Source: Tulasnella sp. 424 | Lineage: Eukaryota > Basidiomycota > Agaricomycetes > Cantharellales > Tulasnellaceae | Assembly (NCBI GenBank): GCA_019633425.1 | Contig: WSUB01000136.1 | Span: forward strand, 51,890-115,889 | Length of the DNA stretch: 64,000 nucleotides | Reading direction: 5' to 3' | In this document: positions 21,816-31,623 of the stretch, one piece after another | Position numbering within the stretch: position 1 is the stretch's first letter | Layout: each line of letters begins with the position of its first letter | The notes under the pieces: model-generated | Seen by the model: the letters and a program-made list of their open reading frames with translations, nothing else | What the model was told of the DNA's origin: nothing | The model's database searches: none | Made by a program: the position numbers and the translations under genes

Positions 21816-24378
21816 ATGAGTCGTAATCAAGGCTCAGAGCTCGAGCAATGGGGGTTAGATTCCTTCCTTCGGTCCGATCGCGAAGTTCCTGGCTCCGAAC
21901 TGCCTCCGCTCCCTGGCTCCCTCGAGATAATTGGATCCCCAATTTCAGGTGAATCTGCGATTGTATATGAAGGATTATGGCGGCGCCCAGGAGATGAAGC
22001 GATGGCTGTGGCTGTCAAACGTGTCCGCCTGAACTTGAGGCTCTTGGGTAGCCGATTCCAACGGGTGAGCGTCGGGGAGCTCTTTCTCCAGCACTAGTTC
22101 TCTTGAGTTATTAATCAAACAACAGCGGCTCTTTAGAGACGCAGCTATCTGGGCCAAGGTGTCGCACTCCAACATTATATCGTTCATCGGGTACCAGATC
22201 GTCAACGATGCCCCCATTCTTGCTTCACCATGGTGCAAGCATGGAAACCTATCCGCATATATCAAAAATCACCCGGAACTAACGCGTGGCCAAAAAATTA
22301 AGCTGGCGAGTAATACATTCTCGGTCATGCAGTCACCTTAGCGACTTACCCTCTCACATATCTCCGTTTGGCCGGTATGCTCAGCTCTGTGGTGCCGCAT
22401 GCGGCCTCCGACATCTTCACAGCCTCTGTCCACAGATAGTTCACGGAGGAATCAAGCCGCAGAACGTACTTGTCCGAGACAACCTTGAAGCAGCACTCTG
22501 TGACTATGAAATCTCATACATACGTTCAAGCCTGGGGCAAGATCTCAAGCAAAAAACTTCCTTCTCCAATGCATCATTGCATTATGTGGCGCCAGAGGCT
22601 CTGAGCGAATTGACATCTGCGACATCCGCTATAGACGTTTACGCGTTTGGGGGACTTATACTTACTGTATGCTTCAGCATATGTTTTCCGCTGAAGCTGG
22701 CATATTAATCAGTACCTCAATTGCAGGCAATGAGCGGCAATCGACCATTTTGGCAGAAGAAAGTTGCGGCAACGGTATTGGCTATTTGTCTCGGTGAAAC
22801 ACCTCAGCCTGAAGATCATCCTGTATTACCTGCGACTGACCCCCTGTGGAGTTTGTTACGGGGTTGCTGGAACGTGTATGACAAGTCTCGGCCGACTATG
22901 CCCGACGTCCTATTTGAGGTGGGGCCATATTTCATAATCTTGGCGAGACCAAAGTCTCGGATATTTAAAGCTGAAGTTGTGATGGTGTGCACTCCCCGTT
23001 GTTACTTAGCTGGACCAAGAGCGTTGGAGAGAGGATCGCCTCCCAAAGGTAGGTCGACTCGTGCTCCTCACGCCATTATTTGTTGCCCTGACCCTCTTGT
23101 ATTGCAGCTGATATTATCGGAGGATCGCCTCCCGAAAGTAGGTCGACTCGTGCTTCTCGCGCTATTACTTGTTGCCCTGACCCTGTTGTATTGCAGCCGA
23201 GATTGTCACCATCCCCTCCGCCACCCAGTAACGAAGAGGAATCCCTCGTTCGACCCGGCTATTACGTCTTTGCGCGAGAACTCCCTCCGCCCATTCGGGG
23301 TACATTGACCAAGACCGGGGAACTCGCATTCCGAGGAGGTTCTGGAGATGTTTACCGCGGTTTATGGTCTCCACCTGACGCCAAAGCTATCCCCGTGGTC
23401 ATCAAGTGTGTCCGACCACTTGACAACTCCCAGAAAGAGAACTTCGAGACCGTAAATTCACATCTTGGGCTCTTCCTGCTATTCAACCCGCTAACATTTA
23501 TCCTGGCAGAGAATCAAACGAGAGACTACCATCTGGAGAATGGTGAAACACCGCAATATCCTACCTTTCATGGGATATCAGATTGTCAACGAGGTGCCAA
23601 TGCTCGTTTCCCCTTGGTGCGAGAATGGCAACCTGGCAACGTATATCGACGCTAATCCCGAACTCACGCGCAACAATAAACTCGAGCTTGTAAGTCCTTC
23701 CGTTGATCTTCTGCTCTCTATCCCTTAGTTTGATGAATCCACTTGACGGCTGGATCTAGCTCCGTGGTGCCGCTCGTGGTCTCGTGTACCTCCACTCGCT
23801 TAGTCCTCCTATTTACCACGGAGATATCAAACCGCAGAATGTCCTCGTTCATGATAATCTGGAAGCCATGCTCTGTGATTTTGGAATTTCGAGGTTTATT
23901 TTGACAGCCGGAGAGCATAGTGGTTTCACCACTTCGGACACTTGCAGCGGGACGTCGGGTTACAAAGCGAGAGAGATCCTTGACGAAAGTGATCCGACAA
24001 CTGCAACAGACGTCTACGCCTTTTCAGGGCTGATCTTAGCCGTACGTTTCTTCTCCGACTCGTAAACAACATCCTAATACTGCCTTCTTCCAGACCATGA
24101 GTGGCAAGCCACCCTTTTGGAAGAAAAAAACCTCCGAGGCAAAGGTAGTCGCTATCGTCATGGGCCATATACCGAACCCTGCAGACCACCTCGATCTGCC
24201 TGAAGTGGACCCTCTTTGGAATTTGATGAGAAAATGTTGGAGTGCCGAGCCGGGTTCCCGACCCCACACGAAGGCCCTCGCTAACTTCGTAAGTATCCTA
24301 CTTGTCGTAAGAGCCGCATATTCTGCTTAATCACCTCTATCTCTCTAATAGCTCGAGGCGGAGATTGCAGACAAGTGA
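21816..24378 (+). CDS. K6: predicted tandem pseudokinase-kinase fusion
   Basis: Predicted protein of about 640 residues with two kinase domains. Domain 1 starts MSRNQGSELEQWGLDSFLRS and has VAVK, but the catalytic loop reads HGGIKPQN (Asp to Gly) and DFG reads DYE, so it is a pseudokinase. Domain 2 has the glycine loop RGGSGDVYRG, VVIK, HGDIKPQN and DFG, so it is predicted active, and ends LEAEIADK-stop like single-domain paralogues. Where domain 1 should end, the small terminal exon (LDQERWREDRLPK) lacks a stop and is followed by a good donor. It splices in phase 0 to LILSEDRLPK and then to PRLSPSPPPPSNEEESLVRP, entering domain 2. Domain 2 has no ATG of its own before its signature. One intron (22306-22384) is GC-AG. 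The alternative is two adjacent genes, the second with an undetected start. Confidence 0.7.
23031..23208 (+). repeat. 89-bp tandem duplication in the interdomain linker of K6
   Basis: Two units with an 89-bp period. Bases 23031-23107 and 23120-23196 are nearly identical over 77 bp, and the next 12 bp of each unit are similar. Each unit contains a short coding part ending EDRLPK followed by a 59-nt GT-AG intron with a CTGAC branch-like motif. The duplication therefore adds one 30-nt exon plus one intron, and 30 nt keeps the reading frame. Confidence 0.85.
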
Positions 24379-25408
24379 TGCGGTTTCAAAGCGTCTTTTA
24401 TCGAGGCTCGGGACTTTCGACTCGCCAGTCACTGAATCGCAGTCCGTGAACCTCCAAATTCACTAGTTTCATGCTCGATGTGCCTTTGTCTAATGATTTG
24501 AGGAAATGTTTTTCCTCCTCGAACCCATTCTCATTTCACCACCATTTAATTGAACGCGATTGCTGAATCAATCGGTAAATCGGGCCTGTTGTCAAGTGTA
24601 CACAGGACGTTCACAGCTTCACGAGATCTCAGAGAAGTGGGCACGCGGAAGGCAGACTATGTCTCGTTCGCCCACCGTTATCGAGTAAATTAGACCCAAC
24701 TTCGAAATCGGAGAATGTTGCGTTCGCTACTGTCTAGGGCAACTTGTACTGGACATCCGGACATCGTCAACCTCCGCATTGATATCTAATTCTCGGGATC
24801 TGAGAAGGGTGCGTGCCCAAAATATGCTTGTGTATTGGAGCTACGCGACGTCAACCTTTGAAAGAGAGAGAAAAGTCATACCCGTATAAGCAGTGGGTTA
24901 TCTATTCCTCCTACCCTCAAAGTGTTGGGGGTTGGCCAAAGGACAACCGCAGACGCACCCACCCTGTCCCCATAGTTTCCTATAAAGGGGAATGGAGACG
25001 TCAGTTGCTGTTTATAGATAAAGCCCCGTCAGGCTGTAATGAGCTGTTCTCTTTCGACAGAGCGCCTGCACTGAACTTCAACTCGGTGTCTGTTCCTGAT
25101 CCCTAGCATAGCGGCTTCAAGAAGCGGGGTCGCATATTTGGCCCGCAACTGGGCCTAAAGGAACCGGATTTAGAATCTAGAGCACTCCTGCTTGCCAAAT
25201 AAGATCGCCTCTCGGACTGGATCCATGACACTGCAATGTTCTGCCTTGGTGGCCATACAACTCCGTGGCGAGTTCGGAAATTCATTCCCCGTGAAATTGG
25301 TCAGATCAGCAGACGTGACAGAGCTCAACCATCAATCGTTACTAGGTTGGCGAATTCGCGAGGCGGGAGGAGGGCGAGGAAGGGGATGTTTTCAGGTGCG
25401 GATCACGC
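24379..25408. other. Intergenic, nothing recognised
   Basis: 3' flank of K6 and distal upstream region of the kinesin gene. A 97-codon frame at 24813-25106 has no recognisable domain. Confidence 0.4.
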
Positions 25409-25513
25409 GAGGATCGGCAAACAAAGTCACGTGACGAGTTCCATTGTTGACTGGAGAGCAAACTCGCGACCCACCTCCATTCTACCCACTCCTCATCAAT
25501 ACTGTTGACCACT
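25409..25513 (+). promoter_or_regulatory. Kinesin-5 proximal promoter with a CACGTG palindrome
   Basis: The 105 bp before the kinesin ATG contain the perfect 10-bp palindrome GTCACGTGAC at 25426-25435, a bHLH-type (E-box, Cbf1-like) site, about 80 bp upstream of the start. A degenerate copy of the whole block, with GTCACGTGA retained, lies at 20815-20917 beside the divergent gene at 20778. Site use is inferred from the motif only. Confidence 0.55.
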
Positions 25514-28500
25514 ATGGCGACACGCAAACCGCCATCTTCAGGACAAGGAACCTCTCGAATCAAGCCCACCGCTATTGCTACAAGGCCTCGAACCCAAATA
25601 TCGAGGGCCAGTACTATCGACGAACTTTCCGAACCGGGTAGTTCGACCACTTCTACGCCAATCCGTCCACCAGTATCCTTTGCAAGTCCAACGAAGATAA
25701 TAGCGAGGAATGGAGAAAAGAGAGAAGAAATGAACGTTCAAGTCGTCGTACGCTGTCGGTGAGTCTGATACGAACCACTTTCGACGCCGTCAGCTCATGA
25801 TTAGCTATCACTTCTTTCAGAATCCGCTCTGAAAGAGAAATAGCAGACGGTTCACCCATAATTGTATCAACTCAAGGCGCACGCAGTGAAGAGATCACCA
25901 TAGAGACGGCTGCTGCTACATCCAACATGGGCATCTACACTCAAGCCCCTACCAAGACGTACCCCTTCGACCGGGTATTCGGTCCAGAAGCAGACCAAGC
26001 AATGATCTATAACGATGTCGTTCAGCCGATTCTTGAGGAAGTCGTCCAAGGATACAACTGCACTCTATTCGCATACGGACAAACTGGGACGGGCAAAACC
26101 TATACGATGCAAGGAGACTTGACGCCTTCGGTCACGGGTGGTCCTTGCGCCGATGCGGGTATGATCCCGAGGGTGCTCAGCCGACTGTACCAGTATCTCG
26201 AGACGAGCGTAGCCGACTACAGCGTCAAACTATCGTACGTTGAGCTATACAACGAAGAATTGCGGGATCTCCTGGCACCCGAGATGTCTGCGCCTGCTGG
26301 ATCGGCTCAGCCCATGGGTCTCGCCGGGACAAATGCAGGAGGTGGTCTCAAAATCTTTGACGAAGCGGGCACTGGGAAGCGTGGGGTCCTCATTCAAGGC
26401 TTGGAAGACACTCCCGTCAAAGATTTCAACCACGCAATCGCGCTCCTTCGTAAAGGAAGCTACCGACGACAAATCGCATCTACCAAGTTCAACGACCATT
26501 CTAGTCGCTCGCATTCTATTTTCACGATTACGGTTCATACGAAGGAGACGTGCTCCAAGGGAGATGAAGCGTTGCGAGTTGGAAAGCTCAACCTTGTCGA
26601 TCTTGCTGGGTCGGAGAATATCGGTCGTTCTGGTGCGGAGAATAAGCGCGCTAGGGAGGCTGGGATGATCAATCAGAGTCTGTTGACTCTTGGCCGAGTT
26701 ATTAATGCGCTCGTGGATCAATCCCCTCATGTTCCTTACAGGTACGTCCTCGTCTTTCATTCGCGTCGTGCAAAGGCTGACCGCGAACTTGGCTGTTTCA
26801 TAGGGAATCCAAACTCACTCGCCTTCTTCAAGACTCTCTCGGTGGTCGAACCAAGACCTGCATCATCGCCACCGTCTCACCCGCTAAATGCAACATGGAA
26901 GAGACCCTCAGCACCCTCGACTACGCCCTCCGCGCCAAATCCATCCGCAACAAACCCGAAATCAACCAACGCATGACGCGAAACGGCCTCCTCAAGGAAT
27001 ACGTCGGCGAGATCGAGAAGCTCAAAGCGGATTTGATCGCCGCGAGGGAGAAGAACGGCATTTGGTTCTCGAAAGAGAGTTGGGAGGAGATGAGCGGGGA
27101 ACATCAGCAGCTCAAGACGCTTTACGAGGAGAATAGGAAGCAGGTGGAGATCATTGGGAGTCAGATGAGGGCTGTGAGAGAGGAGTTTGAGCAAGGGATG
27201 GCTTTGTTGATGAGGAGCGAGGGAGAGTTGAAGGACACGAAGGAGAAGCTGGCTTCGACGGAGGGAGAGTTGAGGTGGACTGAGTCGGAGCTTCAAGGCA
27301 CGAAGACTGCGCTACAGGAAGAGGTTGTGGTCAGGGAGGCATTCGAAGAGACTGAAGGACGCTTGGACGGTGTTGCACGAAGCTTAAAGACCGTTGCGAA
27401 GGAGAGCGTCAAGGACGTAGGAGGCCTTTTCAGCAAACTTGGTGCGTATTTCGTCGGCTATTCACTTCACCGCGAGCGCCGAATTTCTGACTTTCCGCCA
27501 ACCCACCAGACCGCAAGAGCAACGTGTTCACTTCAAACTCAGGGGCTGTAGCACAGCATAGCAAGTCCATCGAATCGTACTCCATTCAACTCGAAGGACG
27601 ATTCAACACGTTTGCCAAAGATCACGAGCAACGTACGTTGCAGCTGAAGCAGAAAGCAGCGCTGCTCCGACGGACTGAAGCAGAGGTTTGTCGTTCGCGT
27701 CGAGTGTCATTTGGCGAGCCGTGCTGATCCCGTTGACGTAGGCCTTAAGGAAGCACTCAGAGTCGATTATCAGCCAGCTCAAGCGGCTCTCGGAAGCCGC
27801 CGAGACCATTCGGGCACAAGACGCCTCGGAGGCGCAAGCCACCTCGGAATTTACCGCTACCCTTCATTCCACGACCGACGCGATTATTGATACTTTCGCG
27901 AGCTGGGAAGGCGATCTCAACGAGAGTTGTCAGGTTTTGAGCGGGCAGATCGTAGCTGCTTGCGAGGCTGGTGTCGAAACGGTGAGGGAGGGGATCCAGG
28001 ACGTCTCCGACGCGCGGGGTGTCGCTGACGAGCACACTTCTCTTAGGCTACCAAGGCGTTCAAATCGGCGATTGCCACCATCGAAGATGTCACAAAGGAG
28101 GCTCAAGATTTCGTTCAGGCCGAAAGGCAGGCCATGTCAGACATTATTACCATCAGCGAAGAGGCTTCCGCTGCGGAGGTGCGTTTTGATTGCCGGCACG
28201 GTCGAAACCGAATACATCTAATCTCTGAACTAATTAACTTTGGCTGTCTTTGCGATTTTTAGATCTCGCGACTTCGGAACCAGAACAACCTTCTCACCAC
28301 GCTCTTGGACTCTGAAAAAGTCAAGGCCGAGAAGATGCGAGACGACCTAATCAAGCAAGTCTCCTCTCTCTTGTGCGGTTTCACCGACGCCCGCGATAGA
28401 AGTATGCGAGAGGCCATTGATAGCGTGCGAGCGGATATCCGCGAGGGGCAGCAGCAAATGGGTGAGGTCGAAGAGAGAGCGAGGAGCGTTGGAAGGGGTG

Positions 28501-29908
28501 CGGAAGTGAGGTACAAGCAGGTGGAAGGAAGGGTGGTTTCGTTGAGTGGGGAAGGTCGGAGAGTTGGGGATGGGGGCTTGAAGGTAGGTTTACCTAAAAC
28601 TCGCTGGGGCCAGTCGAGGTGCAAAGCAAAAGCTGATCGGCGTTTTCGCGTAATAGGCGTTATCGACGTTGACTACGACTGTACAGAAAGGCTTGACCAC
28701 GATGCATCAAGGTGTGGTTGACGCGGTCAATGAGCAACGAGGAGACTTGGAAAGGCAGACCGGACAACTTACTACAACGTATACTGCCGGTACGTGGGGC
28801 ACATGTTCGAGTTTCCTTTGGGCGATCAGAGAAGTTTGGCTGATTCCGTTTTTTATCTATTTTTGCCATGGCTGGTCTGATTCCTTACCTCCGCCGACTT
28901 CTCGATCGCCTTTTTGTCCCTTATCTTATCTTGCCTTCCATAGCCCTCGAACGCCTAGACCGAAGCAAGCGGGCACGAATCGAGCTCACTTCGGCGGTCT
29001 TGGAAACGGATACTGGAGCACGGGGTGGGTTCGAAGCTTTGGAACGTGGGCTTTCGGAGACCTCGGAAAGGGTCGAGCGAGGGATGCAAAGTGTAGTTGA
29101 TGAGGTCCGTGAATTTCTTAATGAGGAAGTTAAAGGGTGCTAACCACGATCTATCCCGATCTCTCTCGCGAACGCGACACCCTATGGACAACCCAACCCC
29201 CACACGCGTGTCTAGACAACGAACCTCTCAGTGTTGGCTTCCGACTTCGTTACCGCCGGCAGTTTGGCAGTTTCCAAGATCCGGGATACGACGGGCAAGT
29301 TGTCCGTCGAAGGGACAAGGGAGGACGTTTCTACGGGTGCTACGCCGAGGAAGAGGACATGGGATGTGGTTGAGAGTTGGGAGAGAACGAAAGGAAGGGA
29401 GGAGGTTCTGAGAGAGTGGAAAGCGAGGCACATGAAGCAGGGCCGACAGCCTGTACGGGCGTTGGCTACAGCGGCACCTGTCGACAGCGAAGACCAACAA
29501 GACATGGAAGACGTAGAGGTCGAACAGGGACTAGCTGCAGAAGTCTTATCGCCGGGGCCGTCGTCTGCGACTCTTTTACCTAGTGTCGTGGAGCCGAGGG
29601 AAGCGAAGGAACCCTCGCCGCCAACGGAACAACCACCTCCACCTCCGAAACTTACCGAACAGCCAATGATGTTCGGGGACCTCCCAACTGGCCCTCCACC
29701 GTCGTTGAAACCACGGTCGGAATCGGCCGCTCCACCACCATCAGCCAAGCCGTCGCAGATGAAGAAGCCGCGATCCGTCAGTGGGACGATCAGCGGGAAG
29801 CCGCCGTCCAACGGAGCGAGGAAAGCTGCTCCGTTGAGCGAGAAGCCTGTGAATTTGGTTGGGACGAGGGGAGGGTTGAGAAGAGGGGTGAATGGGGCTG
29901 GCCGATGA
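25514..29908 (+). CDS. Kinesin-5 (bimC/Cut7/Eg5 family) motor protein
   Basis: Plus-end-directed mitotic motor that cross-links and slides spindle microtubules. Roughly 1,100 residues in about ten exons. Exon 1 starts [12 protein letters not shown] and ends in the first motor strand (NVQVVVRCR). The motor domain has P-loop GQTGTGKT, switch [10 protein letters not shown], switch [21 protein letters not shown] and [14 protein letters not shown]. The neck and a long coiled-coil stalk follow. The C-terminal tail carries [11 protein letters not shown], a bimC box with a Cdk1-type Thr-Pro site, which identifies kinesin-5. The last 140 residues are Pro-rich and basic. All exon joins read in phase; the donor before the last exon (near 29110) is the least certain. 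A CACGTG site precedes the start. A truncated copy lies at 38826-41700. bimC is the Aspergillus name for this family. Confidence 0.92.
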
Positions 29909-30734
29909 TAGACTATGTTGTTTGGTCGGCGGTGATCTAATGCGTTTGTGTGTATATTCTCTCTCTCTCTTTTTTGTTTTACGTTATCGACGTTATGCGA
30001 TATATATGCGATGCTCCATGTATTCCTCTATAGCCGGTTTCATTCCTAACGACTTGTTGTACATGGTCCCCCTCCTGCCCCCTTGAATATGCTACCTCGC
30101 AACTGTTTCTTCTTCAATCATCGGCTAACTCCTCTACCGCGTCAGGTGGGTGTATTTCGCTCAGACTCGGGTGAAATGTTAGGGGCCAAACGGAATTCCG
30201 ATGATCTTGGGGCTTCCGAGGATATACCATTAAGCGGTACCCGAGAGCTTCGACAAGCAAGTTAACGGCGAGGTTGCCTCATAATACGTCGGAGATGACA
30301 TCATACCGATCGAAAGGGTGCAGCGCATTACGGAATTCGTTTTTTGCGATTTCAAATATCACCAATGAACGGCCACCTTTCGTTTGGTATCGGATGCGAC
30401 GAGAAAGGGACTTGTATAAAGCGGATATGTCTTTCTTGAGATCGAATGTAAATCGTTGGGCCAGGGTATCTTCTCTCTCCCAGATATCCCTTCCCACACC
30501 AAAAACCCTCGATCCAAGAGCGAACTCTGACTTTTTTTTTCGAATTTCTTGTGTATTTTCAGTGTAATTACAGTAGTCTCTTTTCCGCTGGACTTGATTC
30601 CTTTTTCTTTTTCTTTTTCTTTTTTGAGGAGAGGCTTGTCGTTATGCATTCGTGAAGCCTATGAGCCCTGAGACAAAAAGAAAGTTTGTTTTTGACGGGC
30701 TGGTTTATGGAAGGGTTCTGCGCAGCCTAACTTC
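29909..30734. other. Kinesin 3' flank and spacer (segmentally duplicated)
   Basis: No gene recognised. The stretch is repeated, with divergence, after the kinesin pseudogene (about 41690-42570), including the GATGATAGACT and GATCTAATGCG words just past the stop. A pyrimidine run of TTTTTC units lies at about 30600-30626. Confidence 0.6.
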
Positions 30735-31085
30735 TTGAATCGCTGTGCATCGATGCATCTTGCTTCCCGTAGTTTCGTTTATCGGAGCGAATGGACCCTT
30801 GGCGATAATCCAAGAAACGAATAACACATGCAACCAACGTACGGCCTTTTCTGCCCGCTTATTGTTAAACGGTGGCCCCGCTGTCACCCGAACTCTCGCT
30901 GGTGTAACGACCGCCGTGGTATGGTCACTCATTGGGATGGCTGGGGACCTGCTCCAGCATATATGTCATGTCAGCCCTGCATGCATGCGGGGGTAGTGGA
31001 GGGCAGGATGCAGCTTCGTGCCTGAATCAAAGTGTAACTGCTCTTCCACAACATGCGGACTTCTATTAATGGTAATTTATGGACT
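30735..31085 (+). repeat. ZAP upstream repeat, copy R1
   Basis: First of four diverged copies of a block of about 350 bp found upstream of the ZAP genes. Shared words include GGAGCGAATG, CGGCCTTTT, GGGGACCTGC and, at the 3' end, AATTTATGGACTTCCA. R1 lies about 540 bp before the start of ZAP copy 1 and is probably part of its distal promoter. Confidence 0.7.
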
Positions 31086-31623
31086 TCCAGCTTATATGCC
31101 TGCCTATCCTTTCTTTCTTTATGTTGGGAAAGCCAAGACTTGTCGTCCGATACATTACAGTACTTAGGCTTATCCTCAGATCTGCCCTCTGCCTCGAGTT
31201 CTTGCCTTCTCCATAGATCCGCTCGCCTCACCTGCACATGTACACATCCAAATGACCTCTGTTCTCTTCTTTCGAAGGATTAGGGCACGCGTCAGTGCGC
31301 CCTCCAAGTCGACGTTGTCGTTCATTTCCAGAGGTTGAAGTCAAAAGAAGAAAAAGCCATATATATGTATCCCTTGGGGTCTTGTTTTGCTATTTTTGTG
31401 ATTCTCTCAATACCCTCGTACACTCGGAGGACAAAGGAGCTATTTGAGATCTATATCCGAAAGCCCAATCCAAGTCCACTTTTTCTCCGCTCCTCTTCGT
31501 CGCTCTCCGCATCACATCCCCAGTGTCAACACCCCCACCCCCCCAAGACTTCTCCGTGTCTCTTTTCACTCGACTCGAAGCGGAGTTTAGAGCCAAAAGG
31601 GTCGTAGATCTTCAGCGGAGACT
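31086..31623. promoter_or_regulatory. Upstream region of ZAP copy 1
   Basis: Non-coding leader and promoter segment repeated upstream of copies 2 (42936-43439) and 3 (47561-48043). Common elements are a GACTTGTCGTC word, a run of C and T before the start, and CATCACC(C) with GTCAACACCCCC. No canonical TATA box could be fixed with confidence. Confidence 0.5.

Noticed and set aside
22721..23308. A 195-codon frame ending in a hydrophobic segment, suggesting a membrane kinase
   Set aside because: The hydrophobic part coincides with two 59-nt introns that have donor, branch-like and acceptor motifs. I treat it as intron and mention retention only as a speculative finding.
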